From Daphnia carinata (taxonomy: Eukaryota; Arthropoda; Branchiopoda; Diplostraca; Daphniidae), in the NCBI RefSeq assembly GCF_022539665.2, contig NC_081339.1, positions 310,001 to 374,000 on the forward strand: DNA of 64,000 bases. The letters run 5' to 3'. The translations under genes and the position numbers were made by a program. Below, piece by piece: positions 27,959-37,666 of the stretch. A model generated the notes under the pieces. That model worked only from the letters and a program-made list of their open reading frames with translations, was not told the DNA's origin and did not search any database. Positions within the stretch are counted from its first letter, which is position 1; every line of letters starts with the position of its first letter.

Positions 27959-28101
27959 TACAGTACCCTCCAAAAGTGTCCGAACACTAGGGGTTTTTGG
28001 GGCCATTTTACATGGCGTCTTATGGCGGAACGAGCCTAGCGCAAATGGAAAAAAGAGACAGAAAAAATGAAGCTAAAAAAATAAAAAAATGTCCTGGTGT
28101 T
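27959..28101. mobile_element. Possible single end of a Tc1/mariner-like element
   Basis: TACAGTACCCTCCAAAAGTGTCCGAACAC resembles Tc1/mariner terminal inverted repeats, which begin TACAGT and often carry a CCAAAAGTnTCCG block. No matching inverted end or transposase was found, so at most this is a truncated end. It abuts the left copy of the 620-bp flank repeat. Confidence 0.3.
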
Positions 28102-28721
28102 AATTAAACAATCCGCTATCTAGCAAAATTTTTTTAAATTTTTTATCTATAAGATTTATTGACTAGTATGCTAGTCATTTATTAACCGAACACCGCGTTT
28201 AGCGTACGGGATATCTAATGACACTACCTAATTTTTTAGAAATGTTTTTTTTCATACAAGGAAAGGTTTCCTAGACCTCACAGTTAGATTAATCAATAGG
28301 ATATTCATTAAACTATATCCTTTTTAGCAATATCACTTAATATTAATTATTTTAGGAAAGGGAATTTTTAAAGTGAAGACGGTGCTAAGTTTTTCCCGTC
28401 AAAAAATAGTTTATCTTATTCCCACGTGAGGCGCTGAACTCACAATGTTTTTTTTCTGTGACAGCTAATCGTTTGCTGTAAAAGCAGACGCATTTCTGGC
28501 TGCTTTTACGTAGTGAGTTCAGGAAATTTCAGGCTATTTCAGAAGCTATCCGTCAAAACTAAGCTGCGGCCTGACGGGGAATGGGAGAAGCGGTGTAATG
28601 AAGCTGCGAGACCGGAATTTTGGCGACTCTAATGCGGGTGACCCGAGTTTGATACCAGCCACAGTAATCTGTTTTTCGCCTTACCAAACCTAAGCTGGTG
28701 ACGCACGGTGAGGTTAGCTAG
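28102..28721. repeat. 620-bp flank repeat, left copy (R1), ending in CTAG
   Basis: R1 is nearly identical (a handful of differences) to 40601-41220. It ends with GGTTAGCTAG, immediately followed by the LTR start TGTAAAGC. It contains two nested inverted repeats: CTGAACTCAC/GTGAGTTCAG (about 28435 and 28513) enclosing GTAAAAGCAG (28478-28487) and CTGCTTTTAC (28500-28509). Further right are a tRNA A-box-like CGGTGTAATGAAG near 28589 and a B-box-like CGAGTTTGATACCAGC near 28643. It may hold a tRNA-derived SINE head. Confidence 0.8.
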
Positions 28722-29318
28722 TGTAAAGCATTCTTTTAGCAATTGAAAGAATGAGTTTACGTTATTAAAGACAAATTGTAATAAAAAAAATGAAATCGGA
28801 AGGCGTTACCACAATGCCGAATATATTTAATTCTAATAGGCCAAAAGATAATAAAAGAATACACAATTATACGATATAAATGGGAAACGGAAATATAATA
28901 ATGGAGTTATGCGAATGAAGTCTTACCGTCACCGCCGTGGCGAAGATAAAATAGAGATGATAGATGTTATATGGAAAAAATAAAGATAATAAGTCTATCG
29001 GTCACACAAAAAGCGACGAGAAGCACTCACAATAATTATTGAATCAGATACAAATTTAACTCACTAGATTGTAGGAATTAAACAGCACTTGTAGCACTAA
29101 GGATGAAAATTAGAATTGGAACTGGAACTAAAACAAGGGAGAACTGAAGAGAATTGAAGAGAACTGAAGAACTGTAGAACTGAAGCGAACGAACTTATGG
29201 GAACAAAAGAAATATAGAGCATAGTAAATATAGAACATAGTATATAGTTTTAATATAAAGAAAGCAAACAATGAAGATAAAATATAATAAAAAGTTGTAT
29301 TTTTGTGACTTCGTTACA
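28722..29318 (-). repeat. 3' LTR of the Gypsy element (597 bp)
   Basis: On the minus strand it begins TGTAACGAAG and ends GCTTTACA (TG...CA). It lacks about 230 bp present in the 810-bp LTR at 41221-42030, where a short filler (about 29210-29225) replaces it. A purine-rich GGGAGTGA lies directly inside it at about 29319-29327 and is the likely polypurine tract. A run of imperfect GAGAACTGAA repeats lies at about 29130-29180. Confidence 0.8.
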
Positions 29319-29351
29319 TCACTCCCGGCAGTGCGAGATTACGTCCCGTAA

Positions 29352-30794
29352 TCATACTTGGTAAGCGAAATCCGGTTCCGGTTCTTGAACTGGGCGAAAG
29401 CATAGCTTGCAGATGAGTCCAAAAAATCCACAACCATAACAGATGCGTAAGAAAAGAAAACCCAGGAGGCAGAGTACACCGATGAAGAAAAAATTTTTAA
29501 TAGTTTCCCACCAGCTAGTATAAGTGTTCACTCCAGATGCTGATAATAAAACGTTGGTCACACTTGGTCGATTATTTGTTGAAAACTCACTCGGTGACTG
29601 TTCATTCATAGCTGCGGCAATATCAGCCATTATACTCATATGATCCATAATGGTTTCACTATACGCAGGGTTACTTTTATGTTCATAGTCGAAAAATTCA
29701 CATCTTCATACCGAAAAGAATGCGCAAGAGTTTGTACCGGTAACACGATACTTGCGTTCACGGGCTTCTAAGTGTTATTGCGAAACGCATAAGGATGTCA
29801 TTGAAGTTCACAAATCCATTGGTCCAATAACACGGCGAATATTTAACGAGTTCTCAACCGTCCAGGTTAATTGTATAATTTTTAAATTTTGGTTGCGGTC
29901 CGCAAGATGTTACGACGGTTTCAAAAGTCACATTTAAAAGTTTACACGAGATGACAGTGGCGGTGTTTCCAAAGGCTTGTAATTTTGTGCACTTTGGTAG
30001 ATCTAGATGTGAAGCAGCTAACCAGCCATTATATTGTGCTGCAATAATTGCTCTTACATGTTTCGCATTTCTCGAATCACATTGTAAGATTTGAATTAAT
30101 CTTGATAATTCATTTTCATGGTCCGTAAGTTGATCACGAACATATTGTAAAGTAGCGGAATGGTCCAAATTTTGGCCGCCAGGTGGCGCGGGGGGTCCGC
30201 CAATGTTATTGTCGACAAATTTTCCATGATGGCCGCCGTTGTAACGAAGAGTTTTGATTGGCCGAGAATATTAAAGGCATCAGATTTCTTTGAACAAGAG
30301 TTTTGTATGGGAATACAACGCGGTTGAAAAGTTAAATGAAAATCCAATTGTTTTTTGTCATCTTGAAGGCGAAAAATTTGATCATTTCCCGTTTTTCGTA
30401 TTAATTTTCCAATTCCAGATTCATGAGCTTTTGGTTCAGATCGTTGAGTATATGTTTTGTCCCAAACTAATGTCAAATGATTATTCGACAAATGACCTGT
30501 TAAGGCAGAAGCAATTCCTATCGGTGTAGAAAAATTACTATCTTCCACATCTTGATATAGGCGAATTTTCTCGAGTAGACAATTAGTAATTTCCACATCA
30601 ATCGTTTGTAACCAATGACCAAAAATTTCTGGTTCACGGTCAAATACAAATTTATTTTCCGCAGCAGTCATTTTTTGATCGTCGCACCGAAGACTGTTAA
30701 TCATATCGTTGCACTCATTTGGTGTAGTGTCAAGTGGAATTTTATCAGGCACAATTTCTACATATATCAGAAATATATAAAAAAAACAGTACAT
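29352..30794 (-). pseudogene. env-like glycoprotein gene, broken
   Basis: Three collinear segments on the minus strand (30794-30096, 30168-29854, 29648-29352) read as one membrane glycoprotein of about 480 residues. The first starts with a hydrophobic signal-like stretch. The middle has a helical segment followed by a cysteine-containing block around ILQCDSRNAKHVRAIIAAQ. The last has a strong transmembrane segment (IGVLCLLGFLFLRICYGCGF) and a cysteine-rich short tail. Position between pol and the 3' LTR is the env position of retroviruses and errantiviruses. Breaks: a frame change near 30170, an in-frame stop at 29854-29856 and at least one more stop before 29648. The middle block faintly recalls glycoproteins of some arthropod mononega-like viruses (Chuviridae), but I cannot establish the source. 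Confidence 0.6.
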
Positions 30795-32120
30795 AAGAAA
30801 AATTTAAACAGAGCAGTGGCCAAAAATATTCTACATCGACATTGGTTTTTTTTTTTTTTTTTTATATTTTTGATTATACATAGTTGAAACAAAATAAAAG
30901 GCAAAAGAAGAAGAGAAAAGAAAGTAAAAGTGAAAAATTTTCCGACAGCTTTGAAACGTCAACGATCTCCCGTCGGCTTTTCAGTAGCTGCGCTACGGCA
31001 AAAGGATAGAAAAATAGAGGGCATCGCATTATAACTGTGTTTTCAGGCAGAAGGAAAATTTATTTTTAATCGAAAGTGGTATCCTTGGAAAGAGGAGAAG
31101 ATGCTCGTATTTATCAGAAAGAAATAATTGAAAAAGATTGTTTCGTTTAATTATGCGGAGAAGAAAAGAAACGTTTAAAATTTTTACGGCGGAAAAGTCC
31201 GTGCGCCAAAAGTCAAAATCAGATTTTCGATTTTTTCTAAGTCCAACGCAAGGGAAAAGGGGACTTAGCTAGAAACGGAGGGCAGAAAATGTGAAACATG
31301 AACAGGTTGGTGGAGCTAACGCGCTTGGAGAGGAACGAGGAATTTTTGAAATATGAACGCGAGTGGAAGGGAAGGCTTGTTAGTTGCCCTCTGGCAAAAT
31401 TGGGGGAGCAGAAATATTTTTTCTTCGCTTGCTGCGAAGTGTTGGAACAAATTCAGTGTTCGATAGAAAAGGAAACTGAAAAGTAGTGTGGACTTAGCGT
31501 GTTAGGAAAAAGAAGTTTCTTTGTGTGAAAACAATTTTGTGTATCTAGAAGAAAAGTTTCTTGTTTCCTACACGGAATATGTATTGTGTTAGTGTTGTTA
31601 TTATATGAAATGTGTAAATAATAATTTTTGTAAACTACCTTAAACATTATGTTAATGGCTGTTACTAATTTATATTTTGAATAAAATAATAAAAAAAATG
31701 GAACAGAATTTCATACTTTGTCAATTCGAACGAAACATATTGCAAAAACATTGTAAATAAAAATAGAAAACAAAAGTGAGGAATAGAAGTATGAAAATAA
31801 TTAAGACACAGAAAAGTAATGATGAATTTTTTGTTATTGTCTTTTCCTTTCTCTTTTTTTTTTTCATTATTATATTTTTTTTTTACTCAGAGGTTATTCT
31901 CTTTATTATTATTATTAGCGAATTCTGTAGTAGCATGTTTTATGTTTGTTCATTCGCTATACTTTTTTTTTTTTTATTGAGAAAGAGAAACAAGACAAAT
32001 TCCATGTCAAGATTTTATATAATGGTTAATAAACTACTAAATAAACACAAGATACATTTATAAGAGAATCAAGTGTGGAGAAAAATAACAAACAAGAAAC
32101 AACAATTTAATCGTTGGGAT
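30795..32120. other. Non-coding interval between accessory ORFs and env-like gene
   Basis: This 1.3-kb part of the Gypsy element has no supportable coding frame on the sense (minus) strand. It is AT-rich with poly-T/poly-A runs near 30846, 31850 and 31965. A 62-codon plus-strand frame at 31298-31486 has no recognisable domain and is not called. The interval may serve as leader of an env transcript or may be decayed sequence. Confidence 0.4.
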
Positions 32121-32696
32121 TCAGGAATCTTGCTCCATTTGGGCGCCTTCTGGGTCGTCTGCAGGTGGGGCACACGTCCTGCACCCACCATTGCGATAGC
32201 GCCCAATTTCGTGGTGGAGCTATTCGGTTCCGCTATTCGATTCCGCGAGCTCCAAAATTTCTTGAAGCTTCTCCAAAGATCGTTGCCAATTTTCTTCGTA
32301 TAACGCGTTTTGTAGCTCTAATTTCAAGACTCCTGTGCGAAGGTGTAGTTCGTGCAGGTGTAAGTCGTGTCGGGTAGGCCAGGTGGGGCGCGCGGGGTAA
32401 GAACGTACGGGTTCCGGCATAAGCGTAGTGATTGGCCTTACGCGCACCGGGTTGGATGTCGCCTGAGGTGTAGCCGGGTTGGATTGGACCCAGGGTGGAA
32501 CACGGATCCGGGATGGCAAATTCACTTGAGGTGGAAAAGGTACCTTGGACGGAACAGGTGACGTGCGGGGGGTGACAGATGGCCCCGCTTACGGCTCAGT
32601 CGAATTGTCTTGTCGTAGTCGCCAATATCTGTCGGAACTATGCCGACGAGTGGTGTAGGGAGAAAGCCGATAATCTCCAGTATGGTCCTTAGGCAT
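32121..32696 (-). pseudogene. Accessory ORF-D, degenerate relative of ORF-C
   Basis: One reading frame runs from an ATG at 32696 to a stop at 32121 (about 190 residues). It is interrupted by in-frame TAA at 32591-32589 and TAG at 32222-32220. The N-terminal part is rich in Arg, Asp and Tyr. The middle is Pro- and Arg-rich, and then comes a helical segment containing ENWQRSLEKLQEILEL. After the second stop the frame still shows a C-x2-C pair (GCRTC). The helix and the following C-x2-C parallel ORF-C at the same relative place, so the two look like diverged duplicates. Upstream is an AT-rich run with several TATATA stretches (about 32701-32735). The function is unknown. Confidence 0.5.
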
Positions 32697-33189
32697 TTTG
32701 TAAGAATATATATTTGAATATATATATATGTATATGTCATCCTGTATTCGCAAACTTGCCGTTCGCTTATCCAATTTCTATTGCAGTAGTGTAATACTAC
32801 TCTTCTCTTTGCTATATTTGAATTTCAGCTATCATTTATTATTAATTTTTAATTTTTTCAATGTCTCCATCAACTGTGGCTCGTTAAAGAAAAGAAAAAT
32901 TCCTCTTTTTTTCTTCTTCTTCTTCTCCCCTTTTTTATTATCCGTAAGAGTCAAAATTAAAATTGTATACCCAAAATTTGTATCTAACTGACAAGTATAT
33001 TGTTTGTCGGATAAGCGAATGCGAAACATGCTAAAAGTTGACAAAGAGACACAAGAATAGAATCATAAGAAAAATAACACATAAACAAAAGTAATAATAT
33101 GATAGGCCACAAGAAAAGCATTACAACAAAGAAATAAATTTTATAAAGACGAAAAAAAAAAAAAAAAAATCTTCATCTGTCTTTCTTCT

Positions 33190-33729
33190 TTAATTGTTCT
33201 TGCAGAATCTGCAACGGTAGTGAGGATTCCAATCCTCGGTAAACCATCCGTAGAGAGGTGGGCTCCTATTCTCAGGGTCAAGATCCAAAATTCTTTTCAA
33301 TTTCACAACTGCTTTTCTCCAATTTTCCTGACGGATATGAAGTTGAAGTTCGTCCGCCAAATCCCTGGTCCGCTTCCGCATTTCCCTGTTGAAACGCCTC
33401 TTTTCCTTACGCCAGTTGTATTCGTCTTCTGAATCCTCAGAATGGGCTTCTGGGCTTCGGTAGGATTCCAACATGTCATCACAATACTTGTCGGCTTCAT
33501 CTCTCTGCTTTCGTTGTTCTTCAGTCACTGCTGGATACAGAAACTCCTCTACATCCTTCTCCCTCTTAATTTCTTCTTCTTCGTCGGTGCTTTCGACTTC
33601 ACCGTCTTCGAGCTTGCACTTTTTTTCCGCAGGCTCTTCCTCTCCCATGATCAATTGCGAAGTCATCGCCACTTCGATGGTTTGGGCGACGTCCCACTCG
33701 TTCAATTCAACAGTGTCTTGAGAGTCCAT
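33190..33729 (-). CDS. Accessory ORF-C of the Gypsy element (179 aa), unknown function
   Basis: An intact frame between pol and env, starting at an ATG at 33729 that follows a well-formed TATA promoter. Residues 1-25 are polar. About 29-75 form a very acidic stretch with KKCK and a Glu run (STDEEEEIKREKDVEEF). About 85-150 are highly charged and probably helical, including ENWRKAVVKLKRILDL. The C-terminus has aromatic residues and a C-x2-C pair (HYRCRFCKNN). There is no signal peptide or membrane segment, so a nuclear or cytoplasmic protein is likely. I do not recognise the family. The same helix plus C-x2-C arrangement recurs in ORF-D. The frame is open and free of stops although pol and env are broken. 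It could be a retroelement accessory protein or a captured host or viral gene. Confidence 0.65.
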   Translation of the reverse strand: MDSQDTVELNEWDVAQTIEVAMTSQLIMGEEEPAEKKCKLEDGEVESTDEEEEIKREKDVEEFLYPAVTEEQRKQRDEADKYCDDMLESYRSPEAHSEDSEDEYNWRKEKRRFNREMRKRTRDLADELQLHIRQENWRKAVVKLKRILDLDPENRSPPLYGWFTEDWNPHYRCRFCKNN

Positions 33730-33741
33730 GTTGTAAAAATG

Positions 33742-33784
33742 CGAACTGTTGAATATCTGCTACTGTGTGCCGCGAGCTTATATA
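33742..33784 (-). promoter_or_regulatory. Internal TATA-Inr promoter for ORF-C
   Basis: On the minus strand TATATAAG occupies 33784-33777. About 30 nt downstream is TTCAACAGTTCG (33753-33742), a plausible initiator. The ORF-C ATG follows about 20 nt later at 33729. The spacing matches a standard RNA polymerase II TATA promoter and gives a very short 5' UTR. It sits inside the retroelement, far from either LTR. Confidence 0.55.
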
Positions 33785-33828
33785 GTCCCTTTTTTTTCAT
33801 CATTAAATCAGAGATGAAAAGTTTCAAA

Positions 33829-36800
33829 TTAAAATCCAGCGGTGTATCGAATAGGCTTCCTGCGATTTCTTTGTGGGCGTCCGGTGTTCGAGACTGTTTG
33901 AGGAACATCTTTTTTCAAATTTTGTTGAGAAGTTCCAGAATCTTGTGAATTCCGTTGAATGAAATCCGTCTTCATTGGTAATTCCATAGAATTTGGTTTG
34001 TTTTCCGTTGCTTGAAATTTCTGGTTTTCAAATCCATTTCCGGTGTGTATTTTCATATCTTCGTCCAGAAGTGCGTTGTTTACGACAGAAGGGTTTACAG
34101 TTTCTTGGACATCACACAAATCATTAAACTCATCTATAAGCCCATCCTCGTTTTTCGATAAGTCAATTGTTTGAGTTGAAATCATTTTACGAAATCGACT
34201 CTCAAACTCAAAAGGGGTCTCAAATGATGGACAATGCTCGGTCTTCCAAAGCAAGAAATTTTAATTGTTTCGTACAGATAAAGGTTTTAATCTGTTAACG
34301 TAGAGTACGCTATCCCCATCTTTAATTGACAGATATAAGAGTTATCGTTGCTATATCTACAGTACCGTGGAGTAAATAATAAGGGGTGTCGAGTGTTGAG
34401 GGTGCACTTGGACGATAAGCAAATAATACGTCTAACATATCTTCTTATATATACACTCGGCTGTTGTTAACGCAGTTTGATCCTTTAAAGCAACTGCTTC
34501 TACCCATCGACTAAAATAATCAGTAATAACTAAAATATAACTATTTCCGTTAGGCGAAATTGGAGTAATAGGCCCTAAAAAGTCCATACCAATTACTTGA
34601 AAAGGAGCTTTGGCAACTTCATGGGGGTGCAAAAGTGCTCTATATGTGGAGGAAGTGTTAGCTATACATATTTCGCAAGCTTGGCAATATTCTTTAATAT
34701 CGCTCCTCATGTTAGGCCAATAATAATGGTTTTTCACTTTCAAATAAGTTTTATAAAATGCTAAATGTCCTCTCATCGGTGCATCATGTAATTCCTTGAG
34801 CACTAGATGGCGGAGCGATACAGGTAACACCAATTGATAATTTACTTCGCTGCGCTTGCTATTTGGAAAAGGCAACTCATGCCGATAAAGAGTACCTTCA
34901 ATAATTTCAAAATATTCAATTTCTTTTACCCAATGTGGCATAGTTTGTTGAAAAACTTTATCCAGCTCTCCTTTCTCTAAATAATTCCTAATAGCTATAC
35001 AAAGTTCATCTTCTAACTGCTTTACACAAATAAATTTAATATTTTTTCCAGTTTGAATACCAGCCACCTTTAAACGTGACAAACAGTCAGCATTTTGGTG
35101 AATACGACCAGGCCTATACTTTAATTCATAATTGGTCGCAGCTAATAATATAGCCCATCGTCCTAATCTCCCATTGTTATCTTTTTGATCCTTAAGCCAC
35201 TGTAGTGGACGATGATCACTAATAATTTCAAATGGCTTATCCAAAAGATACTGCTAGAGCTTCTTTTTCAGTAGTGGCATATTTCATCTCAGCCTTCGTT
35301 AATTGTCTACTAGAATATGCTATCGGATGTTCGTGGCCATTTTGTATCTGCGAAAGTACCGCTCCTATTCCATAATCACATGAGTCTGTGAAAAGTAAAA
35401 ATTTGTCATTGAAATTGGGGTAAACTAATACTGGGGACGTAACTAGAGAAGTTCGCAATTTCGCAAAGGCAGCTTGCTCCTGTTACAGTTTTGACACACT
35501 TATACCAACAAAACACATTATTGAAGACACATACATTACAGCACAGAAATACAACAAAGGCATTCAACACAGACATACAAAATAAACACAATACTTACAA
35601 CACATATACTATTTACAAACACATCGCGAAGGGAAGCCAGCAATCCTGCAGAGCTCCTTCTTTAAAGGACTAACACGAGGGCGGCCAGCCAACGGCAGAG
35701 CCCCCTCTTTACGTCCTGTCGGACGTCGGGCCAAATCCCGAGTCCCAGACTAAGTAAAAGAGAGGCCAGAAGTCGACTAAGGTTCGACCTGACCTCTAGG
35801 GGTGAAAGGGTGACAATAATGAAAGACATGCGAACAAAGGCTCACACAAGATGGCAGCACTTAAAATACAGTCAACCGACGAGAGAGGGCAATAGTTGCA
35901 ACACTCCTCAGTACCCCAAACAAAAGGTTTTTTGCTAAGGTCTTTATGAGTTAATCTGGACAATGGCTTAGCTATTGATCCAAAATTTTGAATAAATCTT
36001 CTATAATATCCGGCTAATCCCAAAAATGATCTTACTTCGTCTACAGAAGAAGGTGTTTTATAATTCACTATTTTATCGATTTTCCCTGGATCTGGCTTAA
36101 TCCCTTCAGTCGAAATGACATGGCCTAAATAATTTACCGATCGTTTAATAAACTGGCATTTTTTAAGTTTTAATTTTAAATTTGCATCCTGTAGCAGTTG
36201 AAAAATTTCACGAATATCCCTCAAATGGTCTTCGAAATTATCAGAAAAGATTATCACATCATCCAAATAAACTAACGCCTTACTTCCCAAAACGTCTTTC
36301 AGTACATAATTCATTAGTCTTTGAAATGTGGCAGGTGCATTGCACAAGCCAAATGCCATACGCTTAAATTCGTAAAGATTATTTTCTACAACAAATGCTG
36401 TTTTTTCTATAGCTGGCTCATCTACCTGAATTTGCCAATATTCAGCAGCCAAATCGAGAGTAGTGAAAAATTTCTTCCCATACAATTTATCCAATGTTTC
36501 ATCTATCCTTGGCATAGGAAACGAATCTTTCTTTGTGATACTATTTAATTTTCGATAATCGACGCAAAACCTGACTTCTCCACTTTTTTTCTCAACTAAA
36601 ACCACAGGTGAAGCCCATGGCGAATGCGAGTATTGAATTACATTGGCATCGAGCATTTCTTGTACCTTATCCTCCAATAATTTTCTTTGATTATTTGTAA
36701 CTCTGTAAGGGCGTTGTCGAATAGGGCCTCGTCCCTGTGTATCAATTGTATGTTTTATAAGATCTGTGTTGCCTAATTCTGAATCTTTTGCAGCGAACAA

Positions 36801-37646
36801 GTCGTGAAAGTCATTTAATAATTTAGCGAGCTGTGTTTGAAATTCAGGGTCGTCTTTCGGAATTACAATAGGCTCTTTTACTACGTTAGGCCTGTCCTCA
36901 ACTTTATTTAAATAAATTTTTCCAATCGCTTGAGTAGTAACTTCGATGCCACCTAACTTCGTATCCCTAGGAATTTTGACCTGATTTAACGAATGATTTT
37001 CAACCAGAATATTATATTTTCCATCTCCCGATACTTTTCCTACGAACTCCTCAATAAAAACGCCGGCCGGCAAATCTTCTGCTGGGGTAGATATAAAAGC
37101 TGTATTAGGCGGAACAAACGGAAATGACCCTTTCATTTGCGCGGCAATTACTAGCGACGTCTGACGAGATAACGTCGTCTTTTTGACCGAAGTAATTGCC
37201 AGGTCCGGAATGCTAGAAATAGCTGATCCCTGCTTATCTCTTGCTAAATAAATGCTCTTGGCTTCTCCATCAAGCCGAAATCCGTGTTTCTGGATTGCGT
37301 CCCATCCAAGGATACAGTCCTCAGAAACACCATTTGTAACAATAAACTCTTGTTCCAAAACTGACTCTCCGTATCGTACGGGTAAAGTAACTCTTTCCAG
37401 CGTGTGTAATTTTTTCTCCCCTACATCGTATAAATCAAAATCAAGTTGACTGCAGATCACTTGACCTCTTTGGGGTAATTTCTTAAATAATCTCTCGTGA
37501 ATAATATTCTTAGACGCGCCGGTATCAAATAATGCTTGAAATGGGATCTGATGAATTTTCAATGGAATTCTCGGTGTCGATTCATTCGTTATGGTTGTTA
37601 ATTTTGCGACTTGTCGGGATTTAAATGGAGGCTCCCTATCAATTGA
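33829..37646 (-). pseudogene. pol: pol of the Gypsy element: protease, RT, RNase H, integrase; broken
   Basis: The frame opens just after gag in the -1 frame. Order: aspartic protease (FDTGASKNII, near 37520), reverse transcriptase (SPWASPVVLV, FCVDYRKLN, catalytic YLDDVIIF near 36270), RNase H (up to DHRPLQW near 35205), integrase zinc domain (HHCC) and the first catalytic Asp (GMDFLGP near 34580), then a C-terminal tail ending with a basic RPQRNRRKPIRY stretch at 33829. Breaks: a 423-bp solo LTR at 35481-35903; a small deletion with frameshift near 35240; a deletion removing most of the integrase core after 34432, including the second Asp and the Glu; frame changes around 34255-34430. This copy cannot make an active integrase. 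Confidence 0.9.
35481..35903 (-). mobile_element. Solo LTR inserted in the Gypsy pol gene
   Basis: A 423-bp TG...CA insert (minus strand TGTTGCAACT to AACTGTAACA) lies inside the RT/RNase H part of pol. It is flanked by the 4-bp repeat CTCC at 35477-35480 and 35904-35907 (GGAG on the minus strand), and pol homology resumes exactly beyond. It carries GCAGAGCTCC and GCAGAGCCCC direct repeats and no coding region. Its orientation is uncertain. It does not match the other LTRs in this window, so it comes from a further LTR family. Confidence 0.85.
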
Positions 37647-37666
37647 CCCGAAGTTGCAGTTGATAC

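Noticed and set aside
30174-30190. CTCF-like site in the env-like gene as a functional insulator
   Set aside because: A single match at a place where the frame is broken; it can arise by chance from the coding sequence, so it is only mentioned in the motif comparison.
31298-31486. 62-codon plus-strand frame inside the Gypsy element
   Set aside because: Antisense to the element, charged but without a motif, and no promoter evidence.
33190-33729. ORF-C as an ordinary host gene that the element inserted beside
   Set aside because: It lies between pol and env in the same orientation, with a related ORF-D next to it and no insertion borders around it, so membership of the element is more likely, though capture from a host or virus remains open.
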